Of a stretch of DNA of 64,000 nt, positions 46,996 through 59,205 are shown one piece after another (position 1 is the first letter of the stretch; every line of letters begins with the position of its first letter). The stretch is taken from NCBI GenBank assembly GCA_037975125.1, contig CM075852.1:18439297-18503296 (forward strand), in the 5' to 3' direction. Origin of the DNA: Latrodectus hesperus. Taxonomy: Eukaryota; Arthropoda; Arachnida; Araneae; Theridiidae. The notes beneath the pieces are model-generated. The model worked only from the letters and a program-made list of their open reading frames with translations. It was not told where the DNA came from and searched no databases. The position numbers were made by a program, and so were the translations under genes.

Positions 46996-47085
46996 TGTTT
47001 TTTTTGTTTAAATAAAAGTCTTTGGTTCAAACGCTACGAACTTATTCCCCAACCTAATACATTCCCTTAATTTTTATTGTTAAAA

Positions 47086-47230
47086 GGGTACTTGAATGGT
47101 AAGCGATTTGATCTTCAGTTCACGAATTCGATCCTCACATCGGAATAATTTAGAATGCAATTTAACTGTAAATTTCAATCGAATTAACGCACATCAGCAG
47201 AAGTTGATAATAAGCTCACAAATCAGACGA
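47086..47230 (+). mobile_element. SINE-A, diverged copy
   Basis: ACTTGAATGGTAAGCGATTT (A-box region), TCTTCAGTTCACGAATTCGA (B-box region) and TTTAGAATGCAATTTAACTG follow SINE-A order. It is next to the right end of the mariner element. Confidence 0.5.
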
Positions 47231-48642
47231 TTTTCGACGATTATTGTGTTTGCTTGAAGATTACAGTGATAATATATAATAGACAATCCAATAGCAATAC
47301 TTTAAACCTGCTTTCCCTTTGATGCTTTGTAATTCATTTGTCATGGCAAACCTCTGGCAATCTCTATTTCACAACTTTTAAAAGTGATTCAAATAAATTC
47401 AGATCAGATTTGACCAGAGGACATTTTGCAGATACCAGTTGTATCAAGAGTACTAAGAAACATGTAAATGCTCATTTCTCGTTTTCAGAGTATGTTGAAA
47501 TTTGAACTGATTATATTTGAATCATGCTATAAAATATTGTCATGAACATTTCTGTCTACTTTAGAGAAATAATCTGGAGAGAAAAAAAATGATGATAAAT
47601 AACATGAAAATTACATGTATGGTAATGGAAAATATACCATGTCAAATGATGTTTATCATGAAATCAAAAATAAATGATAATGCAACACCTCCAAAGATTA
47701 AAAGATTTAGTCAAGAGTATATTTCTTATGCACGCATATGCGCCCTGCACCTAAACGATAAATGGCTATTGAATAGCGGTGGTTCATAACTAACAATTTA
47801 TATCGAAAAATTACCAGATTCAAAATCATTCAAGTAAGTGAAAAAAATTTTTTGTCTAATGCTTGATAACGTCTTATTTAGTAATTAAATTGAGAATCTG
47901 TTCTCATCGTCATTTTTATACATAATTAGATGGAATGATTAAAAGTAATAAACAATTATACATTTTTGCCAAATCCAATTCAAGAAAAATTATTAACAAT
48001 AAAATTTTGTTACAAAGCACATTGTTCGAAATGTCTTATGGGATTAACTACAAGAGCACGTCTTGTACAAAAAAAATTTTATATTAATGTTCATCATTGC
48101 TTATGAAAAGCCCATTTCTGGCAATTTGTTTTTACATAAAATGCAGAGAAAAAAACAAAATAATCTAAACGTGATGCCTTTACTTTATGTCTAATTTCAT
48201 TTTCATGTTTTTTTCAAATTCAAGATAAACTACTTCTTATTCAGTTCTTTGGGATCAGGTGTCTTTAGGTAAACAGATGACTTCGAGGTATAAAAATCTG
48301 TAATACAAATAATACAAATGAGAATGGTTTTCGATAAAAATGTCCTAGTTAGAAGTAAAAGAATAGAATTTTAAAGCATTCTGCTTATAAGTATCAGGAG
48401 CAATAATAGCTTTCATATTGTTTCCTCATTTATATTTTTCCAGTTGGAACAACTTTAATTTTTCCTATTCGAGAACTAAGGTATAAGCCAATCAAGTAAG
48501 TCTGCTGAAGATTTCCCTTTAAAATGTTTTCTTTAAAATCAATGAGAAATATATTTTTAAATTTAATAAAAATTTTAAGAATGTAAAATTTCTAGAATTT
48601 ATTTTTGTATAATTATTTTTTAATGCAGAGTTTTTAAGAATT
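47231..48642. other. AT-rich non-coding DNA
   Basis: A 66-codon plus frame (47589-47789) is Met/Asn/Lys-rich and follows base composition. Nothing recognised. Confidence 0.5.
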
Positions 48643-48766
<124 letters not shown>

Positions 48767-49585
48767 GAGAGATAGAGATTAATTTTTTCCATTAATAAAA
48801 TGTAATATTGCAATAAAAATGTCTAAAATATCGCTTTTATGAAGGAAATCTTAATTAAAATCATGAAAAAGGATATATTAAAAAGATACACAGTAAAATC
48901 TAAATTCATTAAGAAAAATTATACTGTTGCACTTAGTCTATGGTTAACTTTCTTTTATGACTTTCATTGTTTCGATGTAATTTTTAGAAGTTTGTTTTGG
49001 AAAACTTAATATATTATTGTGATGCAACTGTATATACTCTAATAACGATCAAAATTTTAAAAATTAAAAAGATTAATTATAAGAATTAAAAAAGAATTGT
49101 CATGTGTATTGAGATTCTATCAATATAGGTAAATGTTTAAGATTTAGCAAGAACAACTTGTGCTGAAAAGTTTACATGGGAATTACTGATTCTGAAATTT
49201 CATTTTTCTATTACAATAATAATTCTATAATTTTGCTACGAATATTAATTTTAAAATTTTCTGATGCAAATATGAGGAATATAGTTGCTGGCATTTGTTT
49301 CTTATAGTGAGACATTTCCATCCACTTTTATAGGGATTGGAAATCTTACCTTTGAAGTCCAAATTAGGTTCTAAATATTCTTTAAATTTTCGCCTGAAGT
49401 TTAATCTGAAAAACATTATAAAAATAGCAATTACTTACACAAGTGGTGGTATTTCTGATAGTTTTGAATTCTATTGTTGAAACATTTTTCTGAAAGCCGT
49501 GCACAAGAGACAATACGAATGCCAGTTAAAATATACTATGAAATTACAGCTAAATACGCTGAGCTGTATTGCTACTGGAATAACT
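48767..49585. other. AT-rich spacer
   Basis: Nothing recognised. Confidence 0.5.
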
Positions 49586-49874
49586 AAGGTAACTACTGTT
49601 GCTGTTATGTGCGAGCTAGGCTGGCAATATGGGGTGCGCTGCTCCACATTTCCAACTGAATCATATTTTGGTGTGGAGTCCGACTTCCTCTGTACACACA
49701 TGCCGTAGGTACCCGTTTATAGGGTAGGCAACCATACACTCCACATTCATACAAGGAAAAGACAGACAGAGAGAGAGTACATCTATGCCCGAACCGGGAT
49801 TCGAACCCAGGACCTTCCTATCTGCAGTCAGATACACTGACCACTAGACAAGTTGGGCGACAAGGTAACTACTG
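49586..49874 (-). mobile_element. SINE-B, full-length, perfect 13-bp target duplication
   Basis: AAGGTAACTACTG at 49586-49598 and 49862-49874 flanks the SINE (49599-49861). The minus strand reads GTCGCCCAACTTGTCTAGTG as A box and CTGGGTTCGAATCCCGG as B box. The body runs through the conserved CATGTGTGTACAGAGGAAGT and GGACTCCACACC, ending CCAGCCTAGCTCGCACATAA. A perfect duplication and good body conservation suggest a recent insertion. Confidence 0.95.
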
Positions 49875-50054
49875 AAAATATTTAAAAGAATATACTCAGT
49901 AGAAGAGTGCTTCACGTATGAAAACTTGAAATAAAAATTGATTTTGATGTCATCAAACCTCTAATACGTCCATTTAAAAAAAAAAAATTGATTGAAGTAT
50001 ACAAAATTTAGCTCTCTTAAGAGAGATTATTTGTGATTTTGGTCTTTGATTAGC

Positions 50055-50145
50055 TTTGTTGTGGCTTATCCCTCCTTGTTGACAGTAACATCAAACCAGG
50101 TCCATGAGCCCGAACGTCTTCAAACTATGGAGCTCAGTCGATTAT
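50055..50145 (-). mobile_element. LINE-M 3'-UTR relic
   Basis: GTGGCTTATCCCTCCTTGTT, GACAGTAACATCAAACCAGG and TCCATGAGCCCGAACGTC match the complement of the LINE-M 3' end at 34.79-34.85 kb. The coding part is not recognisable upstream, so it is a short truncated insertion. Confidence 0.65.
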
Positions 50146-52890
50146 CTTTTATGTTAGTTTGAGGATAAATACAACTCTTCAGTGATTAGTGCAATAGATT
50201 TTAACTTGTGTTTCTCACAGTTTCTTCGATCAAACGTCATTTTAGAGAATAACCAATTCTATCTCATTCGTAAAAGCTGATATAGAAGTAATAAAAACTA
50301 ATTCTTCCTGTACCGTTGCTAGGATTCCGGTTGAATTTTCATAGTGTGTAAAAGGTGATTATTGAGCGACAAACTAGTCATTCGAAGGAAAATTTCTGTA
50401 GTCATAATATCCCTTAATCTGAATAAAGAAAATACGAGAGAGATTAATTTAAACTAATATATCGAATCGCGCGCACACGTTGATGTAAGCGATGAAAAAA
50501 GGAAAGTGTATTTCTACAATTATCAAATATTTCTAAATTATTTAGAATAAACTATAGAAAATCCTTCTGTAATTTTATAAAATGTGTGGTCTCTCTGCTA
50601 ACTGCAATGACAAATTTAGATTAATAAAAAAAAAAGCATACTTACAAAATTTATCATTGAAAAAAAAATACAAGCACAAAATATTTTTGTTCAGATTCTT
50701 TAAGAGCAAAACTTTTGTATATAACCTGGGAAATAATTGAGCTCTTTTGAAAAATCAGTTCCAGAAATTCTTCCGAATCACTAAAGATTTTAATATAGCT
50801 TAAATAATAATTATTTAAACGTAAAAAAAGTTGGAAAAGTTAATAAAGAAAAGCTGAATTCGAAGAAAAGTATTTAAGTTTTTATGGATAGATTTTGAGC
50901 TCCATACAACCATAAAGCTATCCCGAAAGACATTGTTTGAAATCACGTGGGACTATTGAAGAGCTCAAGCAGATAATAAAAAAATATTTCTGTACGGTAC
51001 ATTAACTTCGGAACAATCTGAAATGGAATACTTTTTGAAGAATTGTGAGGAAAAAGAATTTTAAAAACTCAAAAAAAAAACTAGTGGGCGAAAATACTGC
51101 TTTTTCATTTTAGGTGAACATGCATTTATGTGTAGTCAAGTGCTAAAATGAGTTTATATCAGTTTTCAGTTTATATCTTTATTAAAGTGTTAAATGAGTA
51201 TAGTTTTATGTCCATAGAAATATTTTCTGTAGAAAAACTGCTATCATTAAAATTATTTTTTTATCTTATATATCTTATAAAGTTGTTTATAATAGACAAT
51301 TTTGTTTTAGTTTATAATTTCATTTGATTTATTAATCACTCCATACATCAAAACACAGCGATCACTTAAATGGTCTTTGCATTTTTTAAGGGACATTAAT
51401 TGTTTTTGAATACAAAGATATAGAGAAAGTTAGTTTAATAGTGATGGAGAAAGTTAGTTTAATAAATACGAGTTCTTACATCAATTGTGAATTACGACTG
51501 TTAACCACCACCAGTTCATGCAACATGAAATACTTGTGAAAATTTTTACTTTTATAGTTTAAAATATTCATTGCAATAAAATTTATGACCTTTCATTATT
51601 ATGGGTCTACTTACTTAAGAAACCCCAAATTTATTGCCATGTTTCACTTTTGACAAAGTAATTACTGGCTCAAGATGATTTATTAGTCAGCAATTGCTAT
51701 ATTGGTGAAAAAGCGTTCTCTTGAAAAAGATTTGTTATTTTGATCCTGTACCAGTCTGACCCATATAGTTTCTAAATGATTTTATATATAACTGATTCTA
51801 AATGTAGTTTGTATAAGTAAGTTTTGTGAAAATTTGGTGAATACCAATTGTGCTCATGTTTTTATGGTTAATGATAACTAGCTATGTTGAATATAAATAT
51901 GTATTGTGATGATATACTGGTGGTAACAGAAAGTCAAAATAATTCTAAATTAAGCATTATTTTAAAATATTTTCATTTACAAAATGGTACGATTGGGCTC
52001 TGATTATTTTAATAGCGATGTGTCCGATAGATCTTTGTACTAAAATTGATTTCTTTATTTGAAATTGTGTGACATTTTTTTTACCTAGCATTAAGTTAGA
52101 CATTTTTTATTTGGGCCATTTTTCCCCCAAATGCCACCTTAGAAAATCTTAAAGTACAATATTGTTTTTCATATAAAAAATAGATAGACAACCTTTTTTT
52201 TTTTTTTTACGTGTTAATAATTTTTTTAAACAGTCCTTATCATTGCTTTCGATTTATATACGTATTAATCAAATAAAATATAGAAAAACAAACCATTTTG
52301 AAGAATTGAACAGATAAAGAAAACTTTATATAAATGTGATTTTTTTATATGCATTAAACCATTTATTCATATTTATTAAAATTAGTTTATAATATCAATG
52401 GGAATTATGACAAAAGAATATTCTATACAACACAAATCAAACTTAGAGGTTTTTATTTTTTGTTCATATTGATAGAAATTGAGATTTCTGCTTGTGTCGG
52501 AATTAACTATCCCATTTAAGTCAAAAATAACTGGAGATATTCACAGTATTTTTAAATATATTAATGTATTTTAATTATTTTTTCTGAATATTTTTAATAT
52601 TCCGTAAATGTGAAATTTCTTCCGTTGTGAATCAGATAATGTAAGAAACGTAGTAATAGTAATTTGAACCAAATATTCGAATCGTGATTGCTTTTATTGA
52701 ATGAAACACCAACACATCAAATTCTGACAAGTTTGACCAGAGGCTATTTATCAAGCTCGTATAAGGAACGTGACTTCTGAAAAAACTGCTCATCAACTGG
52801 GTTCATCACCTGCTTGCTTAAAAAATGAGATAGAACAAATAAATTCCGTTCACATATTCGAGATGTTTTAATATGTATTTGCACACGAGT
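50146..52890. other. AT-rich non-coding DNA
   Basis: GAGAAAGTTAGTTTAATA is tandemly duplicated (51423-51440 and 51447-51464). A T-run lies at 52193-52208. No gene or element recognised in 2.7 kb. Confidence 0.5.
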
Positions 52891-53185
52891 ATCTCCGTTC
52901 GTGACCAGGTGCTTCTTCACTTTCCTCCCCCTTATGTTATCTACCCCCACCTCCCCATAATGCGGTCAATGGTATAGATGTCTTTGCGCTTTTCTTTTTC
53001 TCTCGGAAACTGATTAACTCGTGCGGTTCTCTGGAAAATCACAGGGCGCTGATTAAAGCCGTATCTTAACCGCTCGTTTTTATTTATTTTTCTGCAGAGG
53101 TACAAGCCAGACAAAACAGATAGATCACAGCCAACAGCTGATTTTACAGTCTGGCGTAATTTGTTGCGTCTTCGACGAAAATTAT
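52891..53185. other. GC-rich block with Runt-type sites
   Basis: TGCGGT, the Runt/RUNX core, occurs twice (about 52961-52966 and 53019-53024) within 65 bases. An E-box CAGCTG lies near 53137. A minus frame (52744-52950) overlaps its left edge without recognisable content. Motif matches are suggestive only. Confidence 0.3.
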
Positions 53186-54397
53186 AGTTTTTGGAAATCG
53201 TTGAAATGTTTGAATTAAAGAATGGTTTCTGGAAACTAATACATCAATACCTTAATAAAAATATCAAAATTTTATAGCTTATATACTTGGTTTGTGAGCC
53301 ATTTGTTTTGACATGCCTGTCAAATTCTATGGTTAAATTATTAAGTAATCAACGGTAAATTTTGATCAATTTTTTAAAAAATGTGGAAATGTTTAACATA
53401 AAATGATTATTAATGCAATTCTTCAGACCTAATTTTACTTTAAATTTGTTTTCAATAATATGGAAAATCAGTTTTCCAAACATTGTATCTATGATTACGT
53501 GTAAAATTAAAGTTGGGAATATAATGAAACACAATTTTTCAATTAACACTTTTATAATTCATCGTTGTTGAGGTATTTTAAATTTATTTTAACTTATCAT
53601 ATTTTATTTTCACTTGAGTAAATTAGCATCATTTTCTGCTACCATTTTCCAAAGCTTTTTTGCAGAAAATTGCTTTGAGATTAAAGAAATTCTTATAGGT
53701 GAGGAAATCGCTCCTATTGAATTCATTTCACTTCAAAAAGGAATGGTGAATAACGTCTTTGTTTTGCTTTGTCTTTTAGGTGTTATCAAGTAAAGCCTAG
53801 AAACCTCCAGGCATTAACTTCAGTAAATATTTATCAACTTCTTTTTAAAAACGGTTATAGAAAAAAAATTTTATTTAGCTTGAGCCCAATACCTATTCAT
53901 TAATATTATGGTGAATCTCAATTAAGTGATGTCAAAATTTATCAAATATTTAATTTCAGTATTGCAAGAAGCACATTGTTTTGCTATTGTTCAAATTTTA
54001 TTCTTTTGCTTTGCTCCATGAATGCTAGCAATTTTGTTAATTAGGAGCACGTCACCTTGTAGATATTCGCCATTAAACACAGTTTAAGAGATTTGTGATA
54101 TTTCTGGATTTCTCTCAAACACTGACGTCACAGTATTTCGGCTTCTAGCAACGTAAATTTATTATGAGGAAATAAATCACCGTTTTATCGTCTCGTATGA
54201 AGATTCAAACTATTTATATACTGAAACTTGCCAGTGAATTAATTTTTATGTGCAAAGAAATTCATACATATATTTAGCAAATTGCATCGAAATTTGTAAT
54301 ATATCTTTTACATTATGAGAACACTTTATAGGGATAAATGGATGATTACAGCTTTAAATGTTTTTCCACAATCAATCATAAGAATAGATCTTCATGT
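53186..54397. other. AT-rich non-coding DNA
   Basis: Nothing recognised. Confidence 0.5.
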
Positions 54398-54707
54398 AAG
54401 ATATATTGATATACTACTAAACTCTATGGCACGACAGCCCATGTGGGCCAAGGACTACAGTGCCCATAACTGTTTTCATGACCGAGGGCCCTGGGGTGTG
54501 AAGCATAAGTCCCAGTTTGGTGGTCAGCCTAACGTAAGACTCCCAGTGTTTAGTTCCCAAGCATGCTTGGTACTCAGTTAATCGACCCACTGAAGGGATG
54601 AAAGGCTGAGTCAACCTTGCCCAGCCCGAGGATCGAACCTTGGACCTGTGTCATGGGAGCGTGAAACGCTGCCACTAAGCCACCGGGCTTCAAGATATAT
54701 TGATATA
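54398..54707 (-). mobile_element. SINE-D, tRNA-derived SINE, perfect 16-bp target duplication
   Basis: AAGATATATTGATATA at 54398-54413 and 54692-54707 flanks the element. The minus strand reads AGCCCGGTGGCTTAGTGGCA (A box) and GGTCCAAGGTTCGATCCTC (B box). The body has GTGGGTCGATTAACTGAGTA and a 14-bp palindrome CCAAGCATGCTTGG, ending GTAGTCCTTGGCCCACATGG. The only copy in the window. The long perfect duplication suggests a young insertion. Confidence 0.93.
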
Positions 54708-55734
54708 TTTTTGTAATATATCAGTGAGATACATCACAACGCATTTTAATAGTATATTTCAGAAGTATTTGTTTAGGAAAGAATTAATTCTTTCCTCTTC
54801 CTTTGACATTTCTTGCAAAATTGAGAAATATAATTTCTAATGTAGCTTATTTAGCATGTAAAATAAATATAAAAAATGTATTCTGCGTAATTAATTCCAT
54901 AAATCCGATAGATTACAAATATAAGAAAAAAACTACAAACATAAAGATATTGAAACAAAATTTTGTAACATTTAGGTTTGTTTACTGCATTGAAATTTTA
55001 TCTGCGATGCATTTATGAATATCGATAAAGATAACTTCGTAAATAAGAATTTTCTGTATAATTGCTAAAATTCACTCTTCAAAATCAAATATTTTCTCTT
55101 CAACATCGACATTCCCGATCATAGAGTTTTTTAAAAATTTAAGGAAGTTGAATGTTTGGGAATAGTGTTAAACAGGATTTTTCAGTAACATGAAAAAAAA
55201 AATCGTTTCCATGGTACTTACCTTGAAAAACATTATTTAATAAAAGTTTTATATAAAAATGTAATATTTTTTTTATCAAAAAAAAAATTGTCGAAATTTT
55301 TTACAATTCATTAGATTTTCTAGTGATTTACATATATTTTAACCTTTTTCTATCTTTAGTTATGTCTAGAGTTTGCAGTAATTTTTTCAGACATCAAAAC
55401 TACTTTAGTCGTATATAAATTTTCTTTTTCGTTTTTAAATTTTTTTTAGTTAAGATTATAAAATATAAAAAAAATCATTGTTTCGCGAAAATCCTGTCAA
55501 TACATTTCTTTGTAAGATTATTTAGAAATCTTTAAAAAAAATTATTAATATCTTACAAGAAACGAAAGATTAAAAGCCTAAACTAAATTTTAAAAAATAT
55601 TAAAGAACAAGAAAAACAGAAAATGTAAAAAAAATTTTAAAGTTGGCATTTGAATGGATTGGGGCATTGCATTTATTTCCTTATCATATGGAAGAGACCG
55701 GTTTTTCTTCTGAATCAAAATCTGTAAGTCTAGA
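54708..55734. other. AT-rich non-coding DNA
   Basis: Many A- and T-runs. Nothing recognised. Confidence 0.5.
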
Positions 55735-55935
55735 TTCAGTTTTGAGATCTTTCGGTGCGGGCAAAGAAATTCTATACTCGGCCTTTTGACCTCATGAAAT
55801 TTGTTTGCTCTGATCTTTATCGTGGGCGGCCATCGATTGATTTAATAACTTGTGCGGATTAATTTTTTCCCCCTCTGCATTTTTCGTTCGCGTGACAGCG
55901 AATTATTTTTCTTTTCTCGAGGGAGGATCCGACTA
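55735..55935. other. GC-richer block
   Basis: About 200 bases with CGGTGCGGGCAAAG and CGTGGGCGGCCATCGATTG. A short plus frame (55852-56034) shows no domain. Confidence 0.25.
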
Positions 55936-56132
55936 GAGTTGAATATTTTTACTGTTTTGACTTTCATTGATACTTTAAAATCGTACATTATATTTGTTAT
56001 GAATTGGTTGTGTGGAAAAGGAATTTGTATTTAAGGAAAAGTTCAAAATATTTTACTTTAGAACTGAAATAATTCATATGATATAGGAATCCTTGTTGAC
56101 TACGCAGCTTCAGTTGTCCCTCAAGATTAATT

Positions 56133-56429
56133 AACATTAGTATTTGTTGTTGTTGTCGTGTGCCAGCCAGGCTGGCAATATGGGGTGCGCTGCTCCACTT
56201 TTCCAACTGAACCATATATTGTTGTAGAGTCCGACTTCTTCAATACACACATGCCATAGGGACCCGTTTATAGGGTAGGCAACCATTCACTCCACATTCA
56301 TACAAGGAAAGGACAAAGACAGGATAGATAAAGTACATCCATGCCCGAACCGGGTATCGAACCCAGGATCTCCCTATCCGCAGTCAGACATGCTGACCAC
56401 TAGACAAGTTGGGCGACAACACTAGCATT
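56133..56429 (-). mobile_element. SINE-B, full-length, with 12-bp imperfect target duplication
   Basis: AACATTAGTATT (56133-56144) and AACACTAGCATT (56418-56429) differ at two positions. The body (56145-56417) matches the 49.6-kb copy closely, including the conserved CATGTGTGTATTGAAGAAGT. It ends on the minus strand in an (AAC)n tail, seen as TTGTTGTTGTTG. The diverged duplication makes it older than the 49.6-kb copy. Confidence 0.92.
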
Positions 56430-56497
56430 TAAAACATGGCATGGAATGATATATATATTTATATATAAGACGCAGCTTGTGTCGGATATTTCACCTT

Positions 56498-56783
56498 TTC
56501 AGCAAGGGGTGGAAGTGATGACACCGTATGCAGTGGGTGTGACATCACAGACGCGATAGTGAATGGGACTTCGTAATGTAGAAGCAGGGACCAAGCAGAA
56601 GACCACTGACTTGCCACACTCAGAGGTATCATTTCACAGGGAGGATATTGCGACCACAACATATTTAACATGCTCCATCAACCATTAGTGGACACGATGG
56701 GTTTTCGATTGAGTTAGATTTCAAAACCACTACCTTCCGAACAGTGAGAACAACCCCCCTAAACAACCAGACACTGTAGCCCC
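56498..56783 (-). mobile_element. SINE-C, diverged copy
   Basis: Aligns with the complement of the 20.8-kb SINE-C: GTAGAAGCAGGGACCAAGC, CAGAGGTATCATTTCACAGG, GAGGATATTGCGACCAC and ACCACTACCTTCCGAACAG in the same order and spacing. The B box is mutated. The left 40 bases are less certain. Confidence 0.75.
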
Positions 56784-58790
56784 AGAATGATAAATGTAAT
56801 TCGAAATAACAAATGTACTTAGATATAAAATACTTTATATTTAAACATATTTTAATTACTTATTATTTTTACCATTTGAGAATTTTTAATTATCAATTAA
56901 AATGTTAATTGCAATATGATGGTCATTAATTGAGATAAAAATTTTTGCATGTATATCACTATGATGTAAAATATAAGTCCAAAACCACCGTATACTCCTA
57001 CAAGTAAATGTTAGATGGTGTAAGATTAGGTGTAGACATGGTGTAAGATTGTTTCTGCCACTTTGTTTTTGGCTGGTTAGTTTCGAACTGTCTATAGGTT
57101 CGGATGTGTAGGAGAACATTTTAAATATTAGCATGCATCCGACAACATAGTTACAATTTTTGATTGGTTTTCTCTGTCTCATCCCTATGATTTTGACCAT
57201 ACAATTCATGGTGTAGCGTCGTTGTTTGAAAATCAGTTCAAACCTCATTTTGAACATTTTAGAACATCATTTGGATACATTAAGTTTAGTATTTTGTTAA
57301 AAACTGCTTACCATAACATCGAAAATAGTTCACTATATTATAGAAAAAATAACACGTAATGTCGCCAACAATTTGTCATTATTAAGTGTATAGCCTATAT
57401 AGAAGTTTAACTGTTGAAATTAAAACGAAATTGAGCTTATTACGCATTAGTTATCGTCTGGTACTTTTTGAACCAACCATGTCCACTCTCTTTATCCTAC
57501 ATTTGGCACTTTTCGTTTATACTTAGCTTTCTTGAGTAGTTTTTATTTTGTGCGTTTAAAATTATATATGCTGGTAATAAAAACAGACAAGTGTTAGACA
57601 AGTATTTTTTTTTTCGTAATTTTAAATGTATGTCTTTCACAATATTAAATAGAATGCATTTCTAAATTATTCTTAACATCACATGCTTTTAAAATAATTT
57701 AAAGAAATAGTTTCTTAAATTTAACTATGGAGCTTCAGCTGTATTAAAATGTCTATGAATCGTATCATTAGAATTCATAAAGTTTATGACTGTCTTCAAT
57801 TTATAAAAATCTTACAATTTTATTTCAAATGATGTGAATGTGATAAAAATCAATGTCTTTAAAACAATTAGTTAAATATTAAAGTGTATAATTCTATAGT
57901 TTTAAATTGCATTATCCAAAATTATTCAGTTGATAAACATATTGTCTCATTTTCCAACAATGGAACAACATTCAATTATCAAGTACTAACTGATTAACTT
58001 ATAATAATTAATGCATTTTAGGAATTGGTCTAAAAATGATTTTGGCTGACATCTGACCCGCTTAAAAAGATTTAAATTAGGAAAACGTAATAGAACAGAT
58101 TAAATATAAATCCTAGCACATTTCAGTAATATATTTAGTGTATTGTATGGATTGGAAGTTAAGATCTTATATTAAAAGAAACAAAAATTGTTAACGATAG
58201 TAGATGGAGAAAATTTTTTCATAATCAAAGTAAAAAAAAGTTAGTATCTTTTTCGCTATTGTTTCAATCTTTGTGAGGGCATTTTGGTCAAATTATGCAT
58301 ATTCATCAAAGTATAGAATAACGTTTTGTCTCTTAACCGGACAGCAAGTTAAAGAAGAAAAATAACCACCTGTCAGCGTAGCTTTTTTCATTTTATTTGC
58401 ATTGAATAACTTGGAGGGAAGTGATGAAGATGGATTGTGGCATTTCTTGAATTTACTTGATGTTGAAACTTCTGTTGTAAGTTCTATGAAATTTATGGCT
58501 TTAAAATTTAATTTTGCAATTACGTTTTGTGTCTAAGCTCATTAAATTATTTTAGTTCTCGTGTTGTTGTTTTCTGTAACAGGTTGTTTAAACAGTTTGG
58601 AAAATAATTGATCATGCTTCAGTTAAACAAGTTCTACCAGTCATGTTCATTCAAGTTAACTTTGAAGAATTTGTTGTAATATAAAACATGTATAAATATT
58701 TCCTTTAAATGAATCTTTGAACGAAAATTCTGGTTTAAGACTTGTACTTTTTAGCTTCTTTTCAAAGGAATACTCAGTTTTGTATTATCA
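56784..58790. other. AT-rich DNA with one unexplained higher-complexity patch
   Basis: 56985-57260 is less A/T biased. It contains ATGGTGTAAGATT twice (near 57014 and 57039) and a 123-codon minus frame (56886-57257) that starts near its right edge. I do not recognise the product. It could be a decayed repeat. The rest is A/T rich with nothing recognised. Confidence 0.4.
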
Positions 58791-58794
58791 TTAT

Positions 58795-58831
58795 TTATTT
58801 ATTTTTATTTATTTATTTATTTATTTATTTG
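58795..58831. repeat. (TTTA)n microsatellite
   Basis: About nine TTTA units with one interruption. Confidence 0.9.
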
Positions 58832-59011
58832 AAAATCGGTGATATTTAGTTTTTCATTGTAAGGATTAGGAATCTGAATATGAATAAAAGTTTCCAAGTG
58901 CAATATATTGATACATTTTTATTACATATATTTTTATAATTGTCTCACCCTCGAATTTATTTTACATTGTAAGAAAATCAGGAATACAATGTATTGACCA
59001 ATCTATTTCGA

Positions 59012-59205
59012 TGTGGTTCAGTGCTTAGCTAACCGCAAAAGGATTTGTTCTCTCATCTTTGATTCAACAGTTTGTGGGTTCGATTCGCATCATCTGTGGG
59101 ACGATTTATCAGGACCGGATGATTGTAAGGATTCATCCACTTTAAAGTATAGTTCCCTGTCCAATTAATCCTCATATTCAAAAAGTTATTTCAGAGCGTC
59201 AACAA
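59012..59205 (+). mobile_element. SINE-A, diverged copy
   Basis: TTGATTCAACAGTTTGTGGG with B box GGGTTCGATTCGC, then GATTCATCCACTTTAAAGT, CCCTGTCCAATTAATCCTC and a terminal GAGCGTCAACAAAAATTAA. A short insertion separates the B box from the body compared with the 3.6-kb copy. Confidence 0.65.

Larger units (their letters stand above)
46346..47059 (+). mobile_element. Mariner element with long inverted arms (inverted-duplicated 3' end)
   Basis: The element (46348-47057, 710 bp) is flanked by TA at 46346-46347 and 47058-47059, the mariner target. The outer termini match (TTAGGTTGGGGAATAAGTTC on the right complement, TCAGGTTGGGAAATAAGTTC on the left). The similarity does not stop after about 30 bases as in a normal mariner. 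It continues for about 208 bases (left 46348-46555, right about 46847-47057). The left arm is an inverted copy of the 3' coding end and 3' UTR, and the middle keeps the second half of the transposase. The real 5' half is missing. Confidence 0.92.

Noticed and set aside
56886..57257. 123-codon minus-strand frame as a protein gene
   Set aside because: No recognisable domain. The first part lies in a patch with internal repeats and the rest in AT-rich DNA.
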